Origin: Gnetum montanum
Lineage: Eukaryota; Streptophyta; Gnetopsida; Gnetales; Gnetaceae
Direction: 5' to 3'
NCBI GenBank assembly: GCA_015680685.1
Contig: MNCI01011050.1
Location: 202,472-244,286, forward strand
Length of the DNA: 41,815 nt
Made by a program: the position numbers and the translations under genes. Under the pieces are notes generated by a model. The model worked only from the letters and a program-made list of their open reading frames with translations. It was not told where the DNA came from and ran no database searches. Positions 9,820 through 20,223 of this stretch are shown here, one piece after another; the stretch's first letter is position 1, and each line of letters opens with the position of its first letter.

Positions 9820-12800
9820 ATGGCGCCTAAAGTGAGAGGGAAGAATGCAAAATTAGCCAAGATTGACGAGGTGTAAGGGAGTGTGCAGCGTGCATCGCAG
9901 GCAATGGTCGAAGTTAGAGATCCTATGCTTTTGAATCGGTAGGCCATCCCTTGCTTATTTGTGTTACTTTTGCAGTGTCCATTCTTGTAGCGTCGTCTGC
10001 GTAAATTAGAATTTTAGACCATAGACCTCGCGTTAACACGAGGGATTATATACGAGGATTGCGTCTATCGCCGTTGTCAGGGACAAACCTTGTACTGTTG
10101 CAAGGGTTTAGGCGATTTCGGCATGAATAGCTAAGCGTAATCTGCAGATTTTCTGTATTTAAGCATGCAAATTTGAATCTAGACGTTGATGTGTTTGTTG
10201 TTTTCTCTGTACAGTATCATGTTAAGACCCGTCCTAATCGTCTTAGATATAGTCGGGGTTTTGTGCTGTGTAAACCCAATCGTACCTAATGTGCCTCCCC
10301 CTCAGACTCGGTTGCATGGGAAGGCCATATGGTTTTGAAAGGGTACGCTGGAGTTTCTGTAGTTTTTACTGTGTAACTACAGTGTTATTGTATGGTCACA
10401 CCTGTTTGGAGATATTGCTGGCGCCATTTTGGAGCACCTGTTAGTGGGCTCTACGTAGGAAATTCTGGCGTTCTTGACAGACGGGGCTATTGACACTGGT
10501 CATCCCCAGGACTGCGAACTTAGCACCAGAGGGTTGAGGTGCTTAAGTTGGATCTGGGAAATGGCTCAGTTTAGCTGTTACCACGCATACAACACTTTGT
10601 TCGTGGCTCGTCATGTCTCGACTGCCTTCCAGAACCCACCAGGCACGGTGTATTATTCAGGGGGGTAAGTGATTCTATTGACGGTATTGTTATTATATGT
10701 CTATTGTCTGAAGTGTAAGATAAACATATGGGGTATGGTGCAGGTTTTTTTATCTATGAGAACAAGTTAGTAGGCAATGGTGATACCTTAACTTGGACTG
10801 AAACGGCAATAAAGGCGTTTACCTCTACCAGCAATGTACGCGCTGGTGTAATGGGGCAGATCGGCTTCGACCTTCGTGAGTATCCCACCTGTTGCACTGA
10901 TGCTTTCGAGAATTGCCAGAATCTCAGGTGGTTACATGACGATTGGACTTTGGATCTGCCCTTACCGTCGCAGACGTGCAGAGGAAACTTCCTCCGTTTC
11001 CTTTGCCATTTGGACCCGGTAAAGTTGCTGTATATGTTATTGTTGTATGATGTGATTGTGAATCATGAATGTCGCGTAATAGTGTCCTTTAACATATGTC
11101 TTGCATGGTTCAGTCAGGGAATCTCGGGAGATTACCCTTACAATTTCCGGTCGCGAGGCGAATACTGTTCTCTTCCGCTATGGCGACATCAAGGAGGCGC
11201 AACGCTGGCTCGGCCATGCGGCGGCCCCAGTTGCGGTGGTTACCAAGCTACGCCAGGCAAGGCTAATGCACTTATTTTTAGCCGTAACCCCTGATGTCCC
11301 TGTTAGTGAAATGTTAACCCTGGTCAACTCCTTTAGCGAAAGGGCTGAGCGCTTTTGCACATGCGTGCATCACGTACGTGTAAGTTTTGATATTGATGCT
11401 CAGCTTTTCGTGGACCTTTTCAACGTCCCCTCTGACGGTCTTCCGATAGAGGAAAAGGCGAAGAGGAGTCTCGCCTGCCAGAAGTGGCTGGAGGAGTGGC
11501 TAGGGGTCAAGAAGGAGCCTAAGGGGATCCCTTGTGAGAAGATTAAACCAGAGATCGCCAAGACAATTTCTCCTTTGTTCTGGGCCCGAGCTTTCCCTAA
11601 AACACTCTCGCAAGGGAAGTTCTTCTCCATAGAACAGACCTGTATCATGCGGGAGGTTATGGAGGAAGGGACCTAGTTCAACTGGGCAAGTTATTTTGCT
11701 GAGGGATTACGCACTGAGATGATCAGGCTTCTCCAGAAGCTTGATTCTCGTTTCAATGTGCATTACGCCTTTTTCATAGCTTGCCTTCGGTGTTTTGTTG
11801 AATTTTTGGTCATCCAGAGGAATGGGGTCTAGGTATAGCAAGACCGAGACCAGCTATCCAAACCTTGGATTACCCACATTTTCGGCACTACCCGTGGACA
11901 GGATCCCCCGGAAGGGATTGGTGAATCTCTATCTATAATGACAAGGGATTTGGCAGCATCTCGATTACGAGGCCCCGACAGTGTAGGCGGGGTAATGCCC
12001 ACTTACACTGGTGATGCCTCGCGAGGGAAACGCTTGGCGGCAAAAATTGTAGAGCCTTCAGCTTGGCATAAAAGGCTTCGCTTGACCGAGGCCTCTGCAG
12101 AGACTGCAAGTGGCACAGGCCGAACCACGCAAGTTAGAGTTCAACGGAGTAAACCTCCTCCTGGTAAGCGTAAAAGACACATGGTGAGAGTTATTATATT
12201 ACGTAATTTTTATTCAGGATATTTTGAATCATCTAAGTGTGAATGTGATATGAACAGTGAGACCTATGGAACAGTTGACTCCTGAGGCAGGGGCTGTGAT
12301 ATTAAGTCGTGGGGAAGGGACCCCAGTTCTGGAAGAAGAGGCCCCAGCTGTTAGGACTAGCGACGCACAGACTCCTGTGCGTGAGAAGAGGGAGGAGGCG
12401 GGAATTGTTGACGCACCTCCCACTGTAACCGGCCAAGGTAATAAGCATATTGGATGTCTTGAGTTTTGTTAATAGTTAGGATTTTTTGACTAAATTACGC
12501 TACAGGTAAAGAAGATGTATTCACGTCTGCCGCTGTGAGCAGAACATGGAGAGAGTTTCTTGACAAATTTGCCTTCATGGAAGGCGTTGTCAGTGATATG
12601 ATCGAGCGCCTTGAGCGTGTTGGTCCTGGAGCTGGTATGTTATAGCTATAATAGGTTTATTTTATCAGAGAGTGGTAATGTTTCACTTATATTGATAATG
12701 TTTGCTGTCAGGAGCTCGCCTTCGATGGGACCCAACGGAGCCCATTGAGCTGGACACAGCGGAGCCTCCATTTGACAGGGCGGTCGTGCCACGCAGCATT

Positions 12801-13855
12801 TATGAGGAGATGCGTAAATGTGCGTTACGCTCGACTCGCTCCTTGTGGGAAAGCAAGAGCGTCAATAAAGACCTCTGGAAAAGGCTGTAGAGGTCCGAGA
12901 GAGAGAAGGAGTCTCTGACCAGAGAGGTTGGAGACTTAAAATCGCGATGCGAGTTCCTCCAAGCGTGGGCAACGGGTGATGAGGACTGGCGCATAGCTGT
13001 GATTGACTACTCCCACTATTGGACTGCAATCAGGAACAACGTGGAAACTAGTCAAGAGTTGGTAGAGCAGCGAATGCAGATAGAGCTGTTATCTCAGAAA
13101 AGCCAAGACTGGAAGGATTTCTGCGCAAGTGTGCAAGAATGGGGGCAGAAGGAAAAGGACCACAAGCATCTGTATAAGTGAGAAAGTATCACTTATCGTT
13201 AGCATTACTGTGATTCTGCCATCGAAGCTCAAACCTTGCGAGTATTTCTTGATGTCATTGGCGCATCTCAAGCCTTTGAGAAGTTCCAGGAGTAGGTGAC
13301 AGTAAGCACGTCACCAGAAAGAGAAATGACTCTTCCCGGGGGTGAGACTACTGTCCCTACTTTCTTCCCTGATCTGCCTCGTTGGACTAGTGTGGAAAAG
13401 GGGAAGGTGAAGGTTGGAGCTGCTCTGGGGAATGACGTATGGGCTGAACTAACGGAAGATGAGATTATGCAGCGTCTATGGGTTGGTTTAGAACAGCTCC
13501 CTTTTGCTGCGGAAGCAAGACTGTCGCGAGTAAGTTTAAACATTATTGCATCTAAAATTGTTTGATCATGGTGTCAAGTCTTTGCTAATGCATCTGGCGT
13601 ATGCAGGTACAAGAATTAGAGAGAGAAGGTGAACAAGGTGGGGGACAAGCAGAAGAAGAAGAGCATAACAGTGAAGAGCGTAATAGTGAAGAGCCTCCTC
13701 TCGTGGAGCCGACACTGGGGCAAGGACCTCGTGGGGATGACATTCCTCACGAAGGAATACCTTCTAGGCAGGGCGGCCCACTTGAGGACGACTTATTAGG
13801 CTTGGAGCCTGACCTAAGGGATACAGGTAATAGTGGCACCAGGGGGGATGCGTAA
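9820..13855 (+). pseudogene. Spliced antisense gene (aORF-like) inside the retrotransposon
   Basis: This multi-exon gene lies opposite to gag-pol. Likely exons are 9820-9938 (MAPKVRGKNAK start), 10459-10664, about 10744-11018, 11114-12183, 12275-12437, 12506-12634, 12712-13529 and 13607-13855. Each is bounded by GT and AG, and the junctions from 11018 onward keep the reading phase. Earlier joins do not all fit, so a frameshift or wrong exon choice is possible there. The 11114-12183 exon holds a globular domain (motifs FRYGDIKEAQRWLG, SFDIDAQLFVDLFNVPSDG). The 12712-13529 exon is coiled-coil-like, and the end is acidic (QAEEEEHNSEER). In-frame stops occur at 9874, 11674, 11830, 11836, 12888, 13179, 13194 and 13293, so it is dead. 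Antisense ORFs are known in Tat elements; I recognise no defined function. Confidence 0.65.
11114..12183 (+). pseudogene. Main exon of the antisense gene
   Basis: One frame runs for 1070 bp with only three stops, all TAG (11674, 11830, 11836). An unselected stretch of this length would have many more. It starts after TTCAG and ends before GTGAGAG. The encoded region has a mixed alpha/beta look followed by a basic tail (KPPPGKRKRHM). Gag-pol has no conserved domain on the other strand here, so this is not a shadow of a gag-pol domain. Confidence 0.7.
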
Positions 13856-14053
13856 CTGTAACTTATGCATGATTTTATTGACTGGAATTTGGACAATAGT
13901 TATATGAATATTGAAAAGACTGGCATTAAGATATTCTGTATGGTTGTGAATGTTATTTATTTTATTTTTCATTGGTTTTATCCCTTGATTTGCAATGCAT
14001 AAGTGTAGTTGTTAAATGTTTTGAATAAGTTATGTTGTTGTGGAATAGAATGG
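13856..14053. other. AT-rich spacer, probably 3' untranslated region of the antisense gene
   Basis: AT-rich sequence with no ORF lies between the antisense gene's stop and minisatellite A. I see no other feature. Confidence 0.4.
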
Positions 14054-14322
14054 CTAGTTTAAGGCCATTGCGGGCCATCGTGTAATATTTGCGTAAGATA
14101 CCAACGAACTAGTTTAAGGCCATTGCGGGCCATAACTAGTTTAAGGCCGTTGCGGGCCTGGACTAGTTTAAGGCCGTTGCGGGCCTCTGCTAGTTTAAGG
14201 CCATTGCGGGCCGCCAGGTAGTGTTTGTATAAGATACGAGGTAGTTTTAGGCCATTGCGGGCCACTGCTAGTTTAAGGCCATTGCGGGACGTTACTAGTT
14301 TTAGGCCGTTGCAGGCCGTTTG
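14054..14322 (-). repeat. Minisatellite A: eight units with core CTAGTTTAAGGCCATTGCGG
   Basis: Eight units, five near 27 bp and two extended by a GTGTAATATTTGCGTAAGATA-like spacer, repeat CTAGTTTAAGGCC(A/G)TTGCGGGCC. On the minus strand the unit encodes RNGLKL repeats, which explains the ORF there. The array lies inside the protease-RT spacer, next to the 3' end of the antisense gene. Confidence 0.9.
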
Positions 14323-14387
14323 CGTAATTTTGAAAGCGCAATTGATAATAATGTACATTTCTGCGTAATTGTACTAAGATGACCAAA

Positions 14388-14485
14388 GAGTGTAATGGAT
14401 AGCAAGTGTAATAAGTAGCAAGCGTAATGAATAGCAAGCGTAAATATGTAGTAAGCGTAATGAATAGCAAGCGTAAAAATGTATG
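14388..14485 (+). repeat. Short array of AAGCGTAATGAATAGC
   Basis: Six roughly 16 bp units (AAGCGTAATGAATAGC and variants) follow minisatellite A. The word AGCGTAA also fills the U3 of this element's LTRs. Confidence 0.75.
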
Positions 14486-14531
14486 AATATATGAAAGAAG
14501 ATTGACAATGTAAACTACTAAGCGTAAAAGG

Positions 14532-16163
14532 CTAAATTAAGAAAAAAAAATGCGCGTAAGTGCCTTTCAGATCAATTACTAATTCGTAATTGTTTCTTGA
14601 TGGTGCATAAGGACGGGGAGGTTTGCAGTCTGGCTCTTCCACATCAGCGTCCTGAAATGGCAGGTTGGTCCAGGCTAGCCTATCGTCGTTCGTTTCGGTT
14701 TGTTCAGGGATTCGAGGATAGCTCTGTTCGTCCGATGTTTCTAACTCCGAACCCCGTTCTTCCTCGATATTGTTGACCGTCCTGGGGGTGATTTCGTCAC
14801 CACGTGTTACAACCTCTCCTCCTGCGTAAGGGAGATGTATCTCCTGGTGGATTGGCGACGAAACCGCCCTCAGCTGGGCTAGCTAGGACCTCCCTAGAAT
14901 TAAGTTAAATCTGGGCATCTCCTCGACTACAAGGAATGTAGCATCCGTTGGGAATTGATCGCCCACCACAAATTCAATGCACACCGTACCCTTGACCTGA
15001 ACCCGTGCTCCGTTGAACAACTTTATGCATGCTGTCGTTGTGGGACTGATCTAGTCGACCAGACCCAACCTATCCACGATGGGATAAGGAATGACATTTG
15101 CAGCTGCGCCGTCGTCCACGTGCACTCTTTGGATCCGGTATTGACCGACCCGGATGGTGATAAACATGGGCTCAGTTGTCACTTGACCTCTCTCTGGATC
15201 GTCTTTGATGGATTCATCGTGAAAGGTCAACGCGGTAGGTTTAGGTCGCTCAGCGTCGGAGGAAAACATGACAGCGTGTATCGCTTCCTCCTCCGCTGGT
15301 AAGCTTTCCTCCACAGATATGGATGTCAGCATGCGAACCATGGCCTCACGGTGTTTTTGAGATGTCATGAGCAGGTCATAGAGGCTCAGCGTTGTATGTT
15401 TTTGTTTCAAAGCCTGTTTGACCTGCGTAAACACGTCGAGAAGGTCCCGTTCTTTACTGGCTTGTTTGTCCCCTTTGTCTTCTTCCATCTTCCCTAAGAG
15501 ACGGATCTCTTTGGGCAGAACATTGTCGGTCGGGGGGTTGTTCTTTTTCTTGCGAAGGGGCGGTAATTGTGTTTCTATACCCTCATCTTGCTCAGAAGGT
15601 GCAGACGGAGGGACAGAGGCCAAGGGCCTGGGCCTAGCAAAGCTTAGTGTAAGGTGATTTTGTGCTGCATTACTAGACGCATTCCCTTACTTCTGTTTAT
15701 TGGGTGATGGTTGGTGACTTACGTTAGAAGCTTGCCCCTGCGTAAAAGGGGTAGCGGGTGATTTTGGCACCCTGAGAATGAAAGGCGTCTTCGGTGTGGA
15801 CGCAGACATGGCCGCGGCTTTATCGTTACTGGTAGGCTAAGTCAACTCTAGGGAAGGCACCAGGATGATGAAGGGTGGCCTTGAGACACCACTAGCTGCC
15901 GATGAAAAGTTTGCCCCCTTTTGTGAGTTGGTAGGTACACGCAAAACAAAAGGTAGTTTGGGCGGTACTTTCCTCTCACTGTCCGTACTCACCACGTTGA
16001 TTGTATAGGGTGCGTTGTTTGCATTCAACAGATCCTTATACACGTGCAACGCTTGGTTTTTTGGACACGTTGGACTACTGCCGTCTAATTTCAATGACCA
16101 TCGTCGATCATGCGTTGAATGTCGTCTTTCAACGCCCAGCAGTAATCTGTGTCGTGACCACAC
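14532..16163 (-). pseudogene. Gag tail and aspartic protease of the inner element, with stops
   Basis: A single frame runs from 16163 to a stop at 14532, interrupted at 15837, about 15690, 15051-15053 and 14883-14885. The first part is a low-complexity linker. The protease follows, with VHVDDGAAANVIP holding the catalytic Asp (about 15110) and the flap/C-terminal motif FNLILGR (about 14900). Ending the frame before RT, with 5.2 kb in between, is unusual for Ty3/gypsy in general but normal for Ogre-type elements. Confidence 0.85.
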
Positions 16164-18345
16164 AACTAGTGGTAGTCACAGAAACGGTCCAGCCTGAAAG
16201 ACCTCGGAACTGGTGGTTCATCAGGTAGGGCTAAAGAAGGATTCTTCAGCAGTTCACAATGACATCTATGACGCTTCAGAGCTTCTTTGGATACCTTCTT
16301 AAGCTAAATGTATCCTGCCCCTAACAATTGTTTCAACAGTTCGGAGTGTTTTACAGGCAGGGCTGTATACTTTGAGCGATCCTTACGCTCAAAGTTTGGT
16401 TTTGGCTGGGGGGCTTTTCAGGGGCAGCTGTATCTTGGCTGGTGCTGCCTGCACTGGCCGTGGTCTCAGGAGGCGCTATAGGTGCCTTCTTGTTCTTGTT
16501 CTTTGTGCTCTCGGCCAACGCAGCTACTGTTGTTGTCGTCACTTTACCTTTGTCCTTACCCTTGTTGTGAGCGTTTTTGTAGGCGACATACGTTGGGTCT
16601 TTGCTGGCCTTCGCAGCATCTTGGATGCTTTTAGTTTGAGCGAAGGCCTGATGTAAAGAGTTAGGGGAAAGGTAATACAGCTTAGACTTGATAAAGTCAT
16701 TGACTGCTCCTTTGAAGATGGCCAGTAAGTGTGGCTCCGCGATTGGCTCACGAATTTCATTCAAAGTAGCACTCCAGCGCTGTATGAACTTTTGGACTGG
16801 TTCTGGCGGGTCTTGTTTCACTCCCATGAGTTGATCCAACGTGACTTCCAGCTTTAAGTTGTATTTAAAGCGAGTCACGAATTGTGTCAAAAGCTCTTCC
16901 AAGGTTGAGATGGAAGAGCAAGGGAGGGCTCAATACCAATCCAAAGCTTTCTCTGTCAAAGACATAGCAAAGACGCGGATAATCGTGTGAGGCCACTGCT
17001 GTAGCAACAAGGATTCGGATCTAAAGGTGAGCAACTGAGCATTCGGATCTCCCTCCCCATTATACTTGGTAAAATGAGGTAAGGACATCCCTGGGGGCAA
17101 CGACAGCATGGGGACCGCTGGACTAATAGGATCATCTTGATAGAAGTCCATGATCTGTATAGTGTCTGACCCAGTGGCTTTAAGGCATCTAACCTCCTCG
17201 GTAAGGGTTTGAATAAGTAAGAAGGCCTGATCCAAGCTTGTCGATGAAGATGTTTGAGCAGGAGGCATAGGGGGTTGAACTGGGGGGGCGATACCAGGGA
17301 GTGGAAATGAAGGAATGGTTTGGCCGGCAGATGGCGGGGCAGGGATCCCTGCGGACAGGGGTGCCTGTGAAGGCCACCATCCACCGGTTTGGGAAGAGGG
17401 ATTAGCCACCACCGGCTGCACGGGATAAGGATAAGGATATTGTGGGATCGTCTGCGGAATATGTGTTGCAGGTGCAAGGGAGGGTTGCACACCATATACC
17501 GCAGACTGGTTATGTTGTGCTACGGGGATGGTCCACTGACTCGCTACAGGCTGTTGGATGGGTATCTGTGGCTGCACGACGACGGTGATCTGTTGGGTTG
17601 GAGGGGGCGGCAGCGATAAAGTCTGCATTGGGCGAGTTGTAGATGTGGGATGGGGTTAAATCTGAGGGATGAAATGGGGCACGATGGATGCTAGAACCAC
17701 CGACAAAATGCTGAGCACACGTGGTGACGAGACCGCCCCCATGTTATTTTGGGGTATGTGCACTTGCAGCCCAGATGGCTGCGCAGTGGCTTGCGGGATG
17801 ACAGGAATGTGAGCTTGGACGGTCATGGTGGGATTAAGAGGAGTGGCTTCTCCGTTGTAAGGAAAAAGGGGATTTATGTAGGTATGAGGGCTCAGAGTAT
17901 GGTACGAATGTTCAGATTGGGCTGAAAATTCATCATCTTCTTCCTCCCCGTTCTGAGGTTCTTGTATAGCCCGGGTAGCCTGGCTCTTAGCCATGACCAA
18001 CTGCATTATAATTTCATGGTAATGTTCTGTTAAAGGAATGATGTCATAGGCTGTTGGGGTAAAATCCTGACCCCCTTGGTGGATCATCTCGAAGTTTCTT
18101 TTTACTTCGATTTCGACTCGGCTGAGAGCAAGCTTCACTTGGATCTTGACGCAAATGAAGTTGTACTCCTCAGGGGTCATGGCGGTAAATACGGGGTTTT
18201 TGCCCTGTAACCTCAACGAACGACGCAATGGTCCCTGAGGTCCTATAACACCAGAAGCTGGTCCGGTGATGGCGATAGGGTTCACAGATGTGGCACTCGA
18301 GTTAGTGGTAATCGTGGCAGCTGTAGTTGTGTGTGCGGAATCCAT
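16090..18345 (-). pseudogene. Gag of the inner Tat-type element, with stops and frameshifts
   Basis: The frame starts at 18345 (MDSAHTTTA), about 240 bp after the primer site. A stop at 17656-17658 and a TGA at 16930-16932 break an otherwise continuous frame to 16351. The capsid-like core lies across the second break (SLTEKALDWY, then EELLTQFVTRF). A Pro/Gln-rich stretch (17628-17280) precedes it. A frameshift near 16395 leads to a zinc-knuckle-like motif (FCDYH, GHDTDYC) at about 16140-16185, followed by another frameshift. Gag binds and packages the element RNA. This copy cannot be translated whole. Confidence 0.88.
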
Positions 18346-18578
18346 TGATCAAGTAGGTTAACGACAACAAATGACTGGATCTAAAAGGCGATAAACAAAG
18401 AAGATTGCTATTAGGCTTTCGACCCTGTAGGATTCCAAAGGAATCGTTACTGTGACCGATCTACACCACACGATGTTTCATGAACTTCCCTAGAGGTATT
18501 ACGTTCACGTTTCTTGGCGACGCGGGTGTGGATCGCTAACAGGGCTACCCGTAAAAATACGAATCGAACCCGGATGGG
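18346..18578 (-). other. Leader between primer site and gag of the inner element
   Basis: This is untranslated leader by position. No ORF with motifs is seen. Confidence 0.6.
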
Positions 18579-18595
18579 CCCTCCTTCTAGCACCA
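18579..18595 (-). other. Primer binding site, tRNA-Asn type
   Basis: The plus strand reads CCCTCCTTCTAGCACCA, six bases left of the 5' LTR. As I recall it, plant tRNA-Asn ends CCCTCCTTCTAGCGCCA, so 16 of 17 positions match. Confidence 0.7.
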
Positions 18596-19397
18596 GAAAA
18601 CTGTAACGACGAAAAATGTCGGCAGCTGGAATACCAAACAAAATCTGTGTACACAGTCTTAAGTACGGATCCGTGCGAGGGCTGTGCTGGAGAAAACGAA
18701 TCCGTAGTGCCCTGAACGATCTTGTCGATCAGACAGGGACTTACTAAATCAGTAAATCGATGAATATTGTAGACGTTTCGTGGGACGATCTGATTCGGGA
18801 AATCGCAAAGGGGAGAGGAAAACGATGCAAATAAATCGCAACAATGACAACGTTGACGCGACAGAAGAGATCGGATTTAAGCGAAATGCGTGATTTCAAG
18901 ATCTGTACTTTTACCCAAAAAATTGAGTATTTTGTACACAAAGTTACAATGGAAAGATTCCGATTATCTTGTGTGGAACATACACAAAATGAAAAGGAAG
19001 AGAAACTGTTCAACAAGGAGTGCAGAATGAAGCTTAGTCTACCTCGTGAGCCAAAGATGGTGTGCAAGGAAGGTTAAGCTCGGATGCCTATCAACCAACT
19101 ATATCTAATCGATAGATCTTGCCAACCTCACTAGATGATCTTTCGATCCCTGCTCTATCTTCTTCGCTTTGGATAGTCTCTGCTCAAAACTGCCAAGGAT
19201 CACCGATGGGAGAACTGTATCTTCGCCAAAAGGGGGTGATCGCTCTTGCTGCCAAAATGCTCCAAGAATGTTTCTTGTTTCTGCTCAAGGATGATAACTG
19301 TTAAGAAGTTCAAGATGTCAGCTGCTGTCCTTCTTTCAAACATGTGCCACAAAAAAAAAAACAGAAGTCCCCCTCCTCTTTTCTTTGCCAGCCAGGG

Positions 19398-19405
19398 TAT
19401 TTATA
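19398..19405 (-). promoter_or_regulatory. TATA box of the 5' LTR
   Basis: TATAAATA on the minus strand matches the site at 3336-3343 in the other LTR. It would start the genomic RNA of the element, running leftward. Confidence 0.7.
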
Positions 19406-19750
19406 AGTTTGACAATACACAGAAAAGGCATGGTCTTGATGACGTGTCCCTAAGTTTCCGGATGCCGTTGACTTGACGAACTGGCTATGTCACGTCACAT
19501 TGCGACGTACATTGTCAATACTTTGCTGAAGCTGCTCCATAATTACGCACAAATACGCTTATCGGTGTATTGCGCGTATGGATAGCGAATGCGTAATTGC
19601 TTTAGCTGGCTTTACGCTGTATTTCACTTGTTTACGCTGCGTCGTGTGGCAAAGCGTAACAAAGCATGGAAATAGTGAGTCAGGCTGTTTTACGTCCCTT
19701 TACACAGCAAAGTGTAGTGAAGCGTAAAACATGATCCACCCGACAATACA

Positions 19751-19768
19751 TTACGCTACGTAGCGTAA
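19751..19768. repeat. Perfect 18 bp palindrome in U3 (TTACGCTACGTAGCGTAA)
   Basis: The sequence equals its own reverse complement and sits about 350 bp upstream of the TATA box among many AGCGTAA words. Confidence 0.9.
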
Positions 19769-20223
19769 CGAGCGTAAGGCGATCAATCTACAAAAGAAAA
19801 AGGGTCGTTCTGTCGCGCTTCCTTTGGACTTTCCTTTTGACTCTTTTTGAAGCTCGTTACGCTGCTTTGCATAACAGTGCGTAAACCTGACCCTGGGCAA
19901 AAGACTTAGCCGAATATGCGAGAAGTCGCATATTACGCTGTTCGGGCCTTAAACTTCTCCAAATCTGCTGAAGTAAGTCACCTTCTGATGTCAAACTATG
20001 TTCAGCAGAATTACACTAAGTGTCATTACGCTATGTTTGCGTAATGTAGCATAAAGACAGAAAACACAGTAAAATTGAAATCTGTAAGGAACTTTGGAAA
20101 CTTGATGCCAAGCGTCGTTTTGCCTTGCTTTGCTTCGTTCTACCTCTCAGAATTCTGTCACGAACCTTTGTCTGAATCGTGAATCTTCACCTGAAGCCGA
20201 TTCACAATTTTCATGGTGTTTCA

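Larger units (their letters stand above)
2541..20223 (-). mobile_element. Full-length Tat/Ogre-type Ty3/gypsy LTR retrotransposon, defective
   Basis: This 17,683 bp element has two LTRs, at 2541-4171 and 18602-20223, and a 5 bp target duplication. Its coding order on the minus strand is gag, protease, RT, RNase H, second RNase H, integrase. The duplicated RNase H is the hallmark of the Tat lineage, which includes Ogre. Its length, the large spacer between protease and RT, and the tandem repeats inside also fit Ogre-like elements. The spacer carries a spliced gene on the opposite strand. Nonsense codons and frameshifts in every domain make it non-autonomous now. The LTRs differ at a visible number of sites, so the insertion is not recent. 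Confidence 0.92.
18602..20223 (-). repeat. 5' LTR of the inner Tat-type element
   Basis: This is 1622 bp, starting at 20223 with TGAAACACCATG and ending at 18602 with GTTACA on the element strand. It matches 2541-4171 along its whole length with scattered substitutions and small indels. Confidence 0.92.

Noticed and set aside
14059-14358. 99-residue minus-strand ORF of RNGLKL repeats
   Set aside because: The 27 bp unit is a multiple of three, so one frame stays open by chance.
15418-15657. Plus-strand ORF over the protease region
   Set aside because: Shadow of the minus-strand gag-protease frame, which carries the conserved motifs.
18546-18595. tRNA gene suspected from CTCCTTCTAGCACCA and GGGTTCGATTC nearby
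   Set aside because: The first is the primer binding site, placed exactly at the LTR. No cloverleaf or A box is present.
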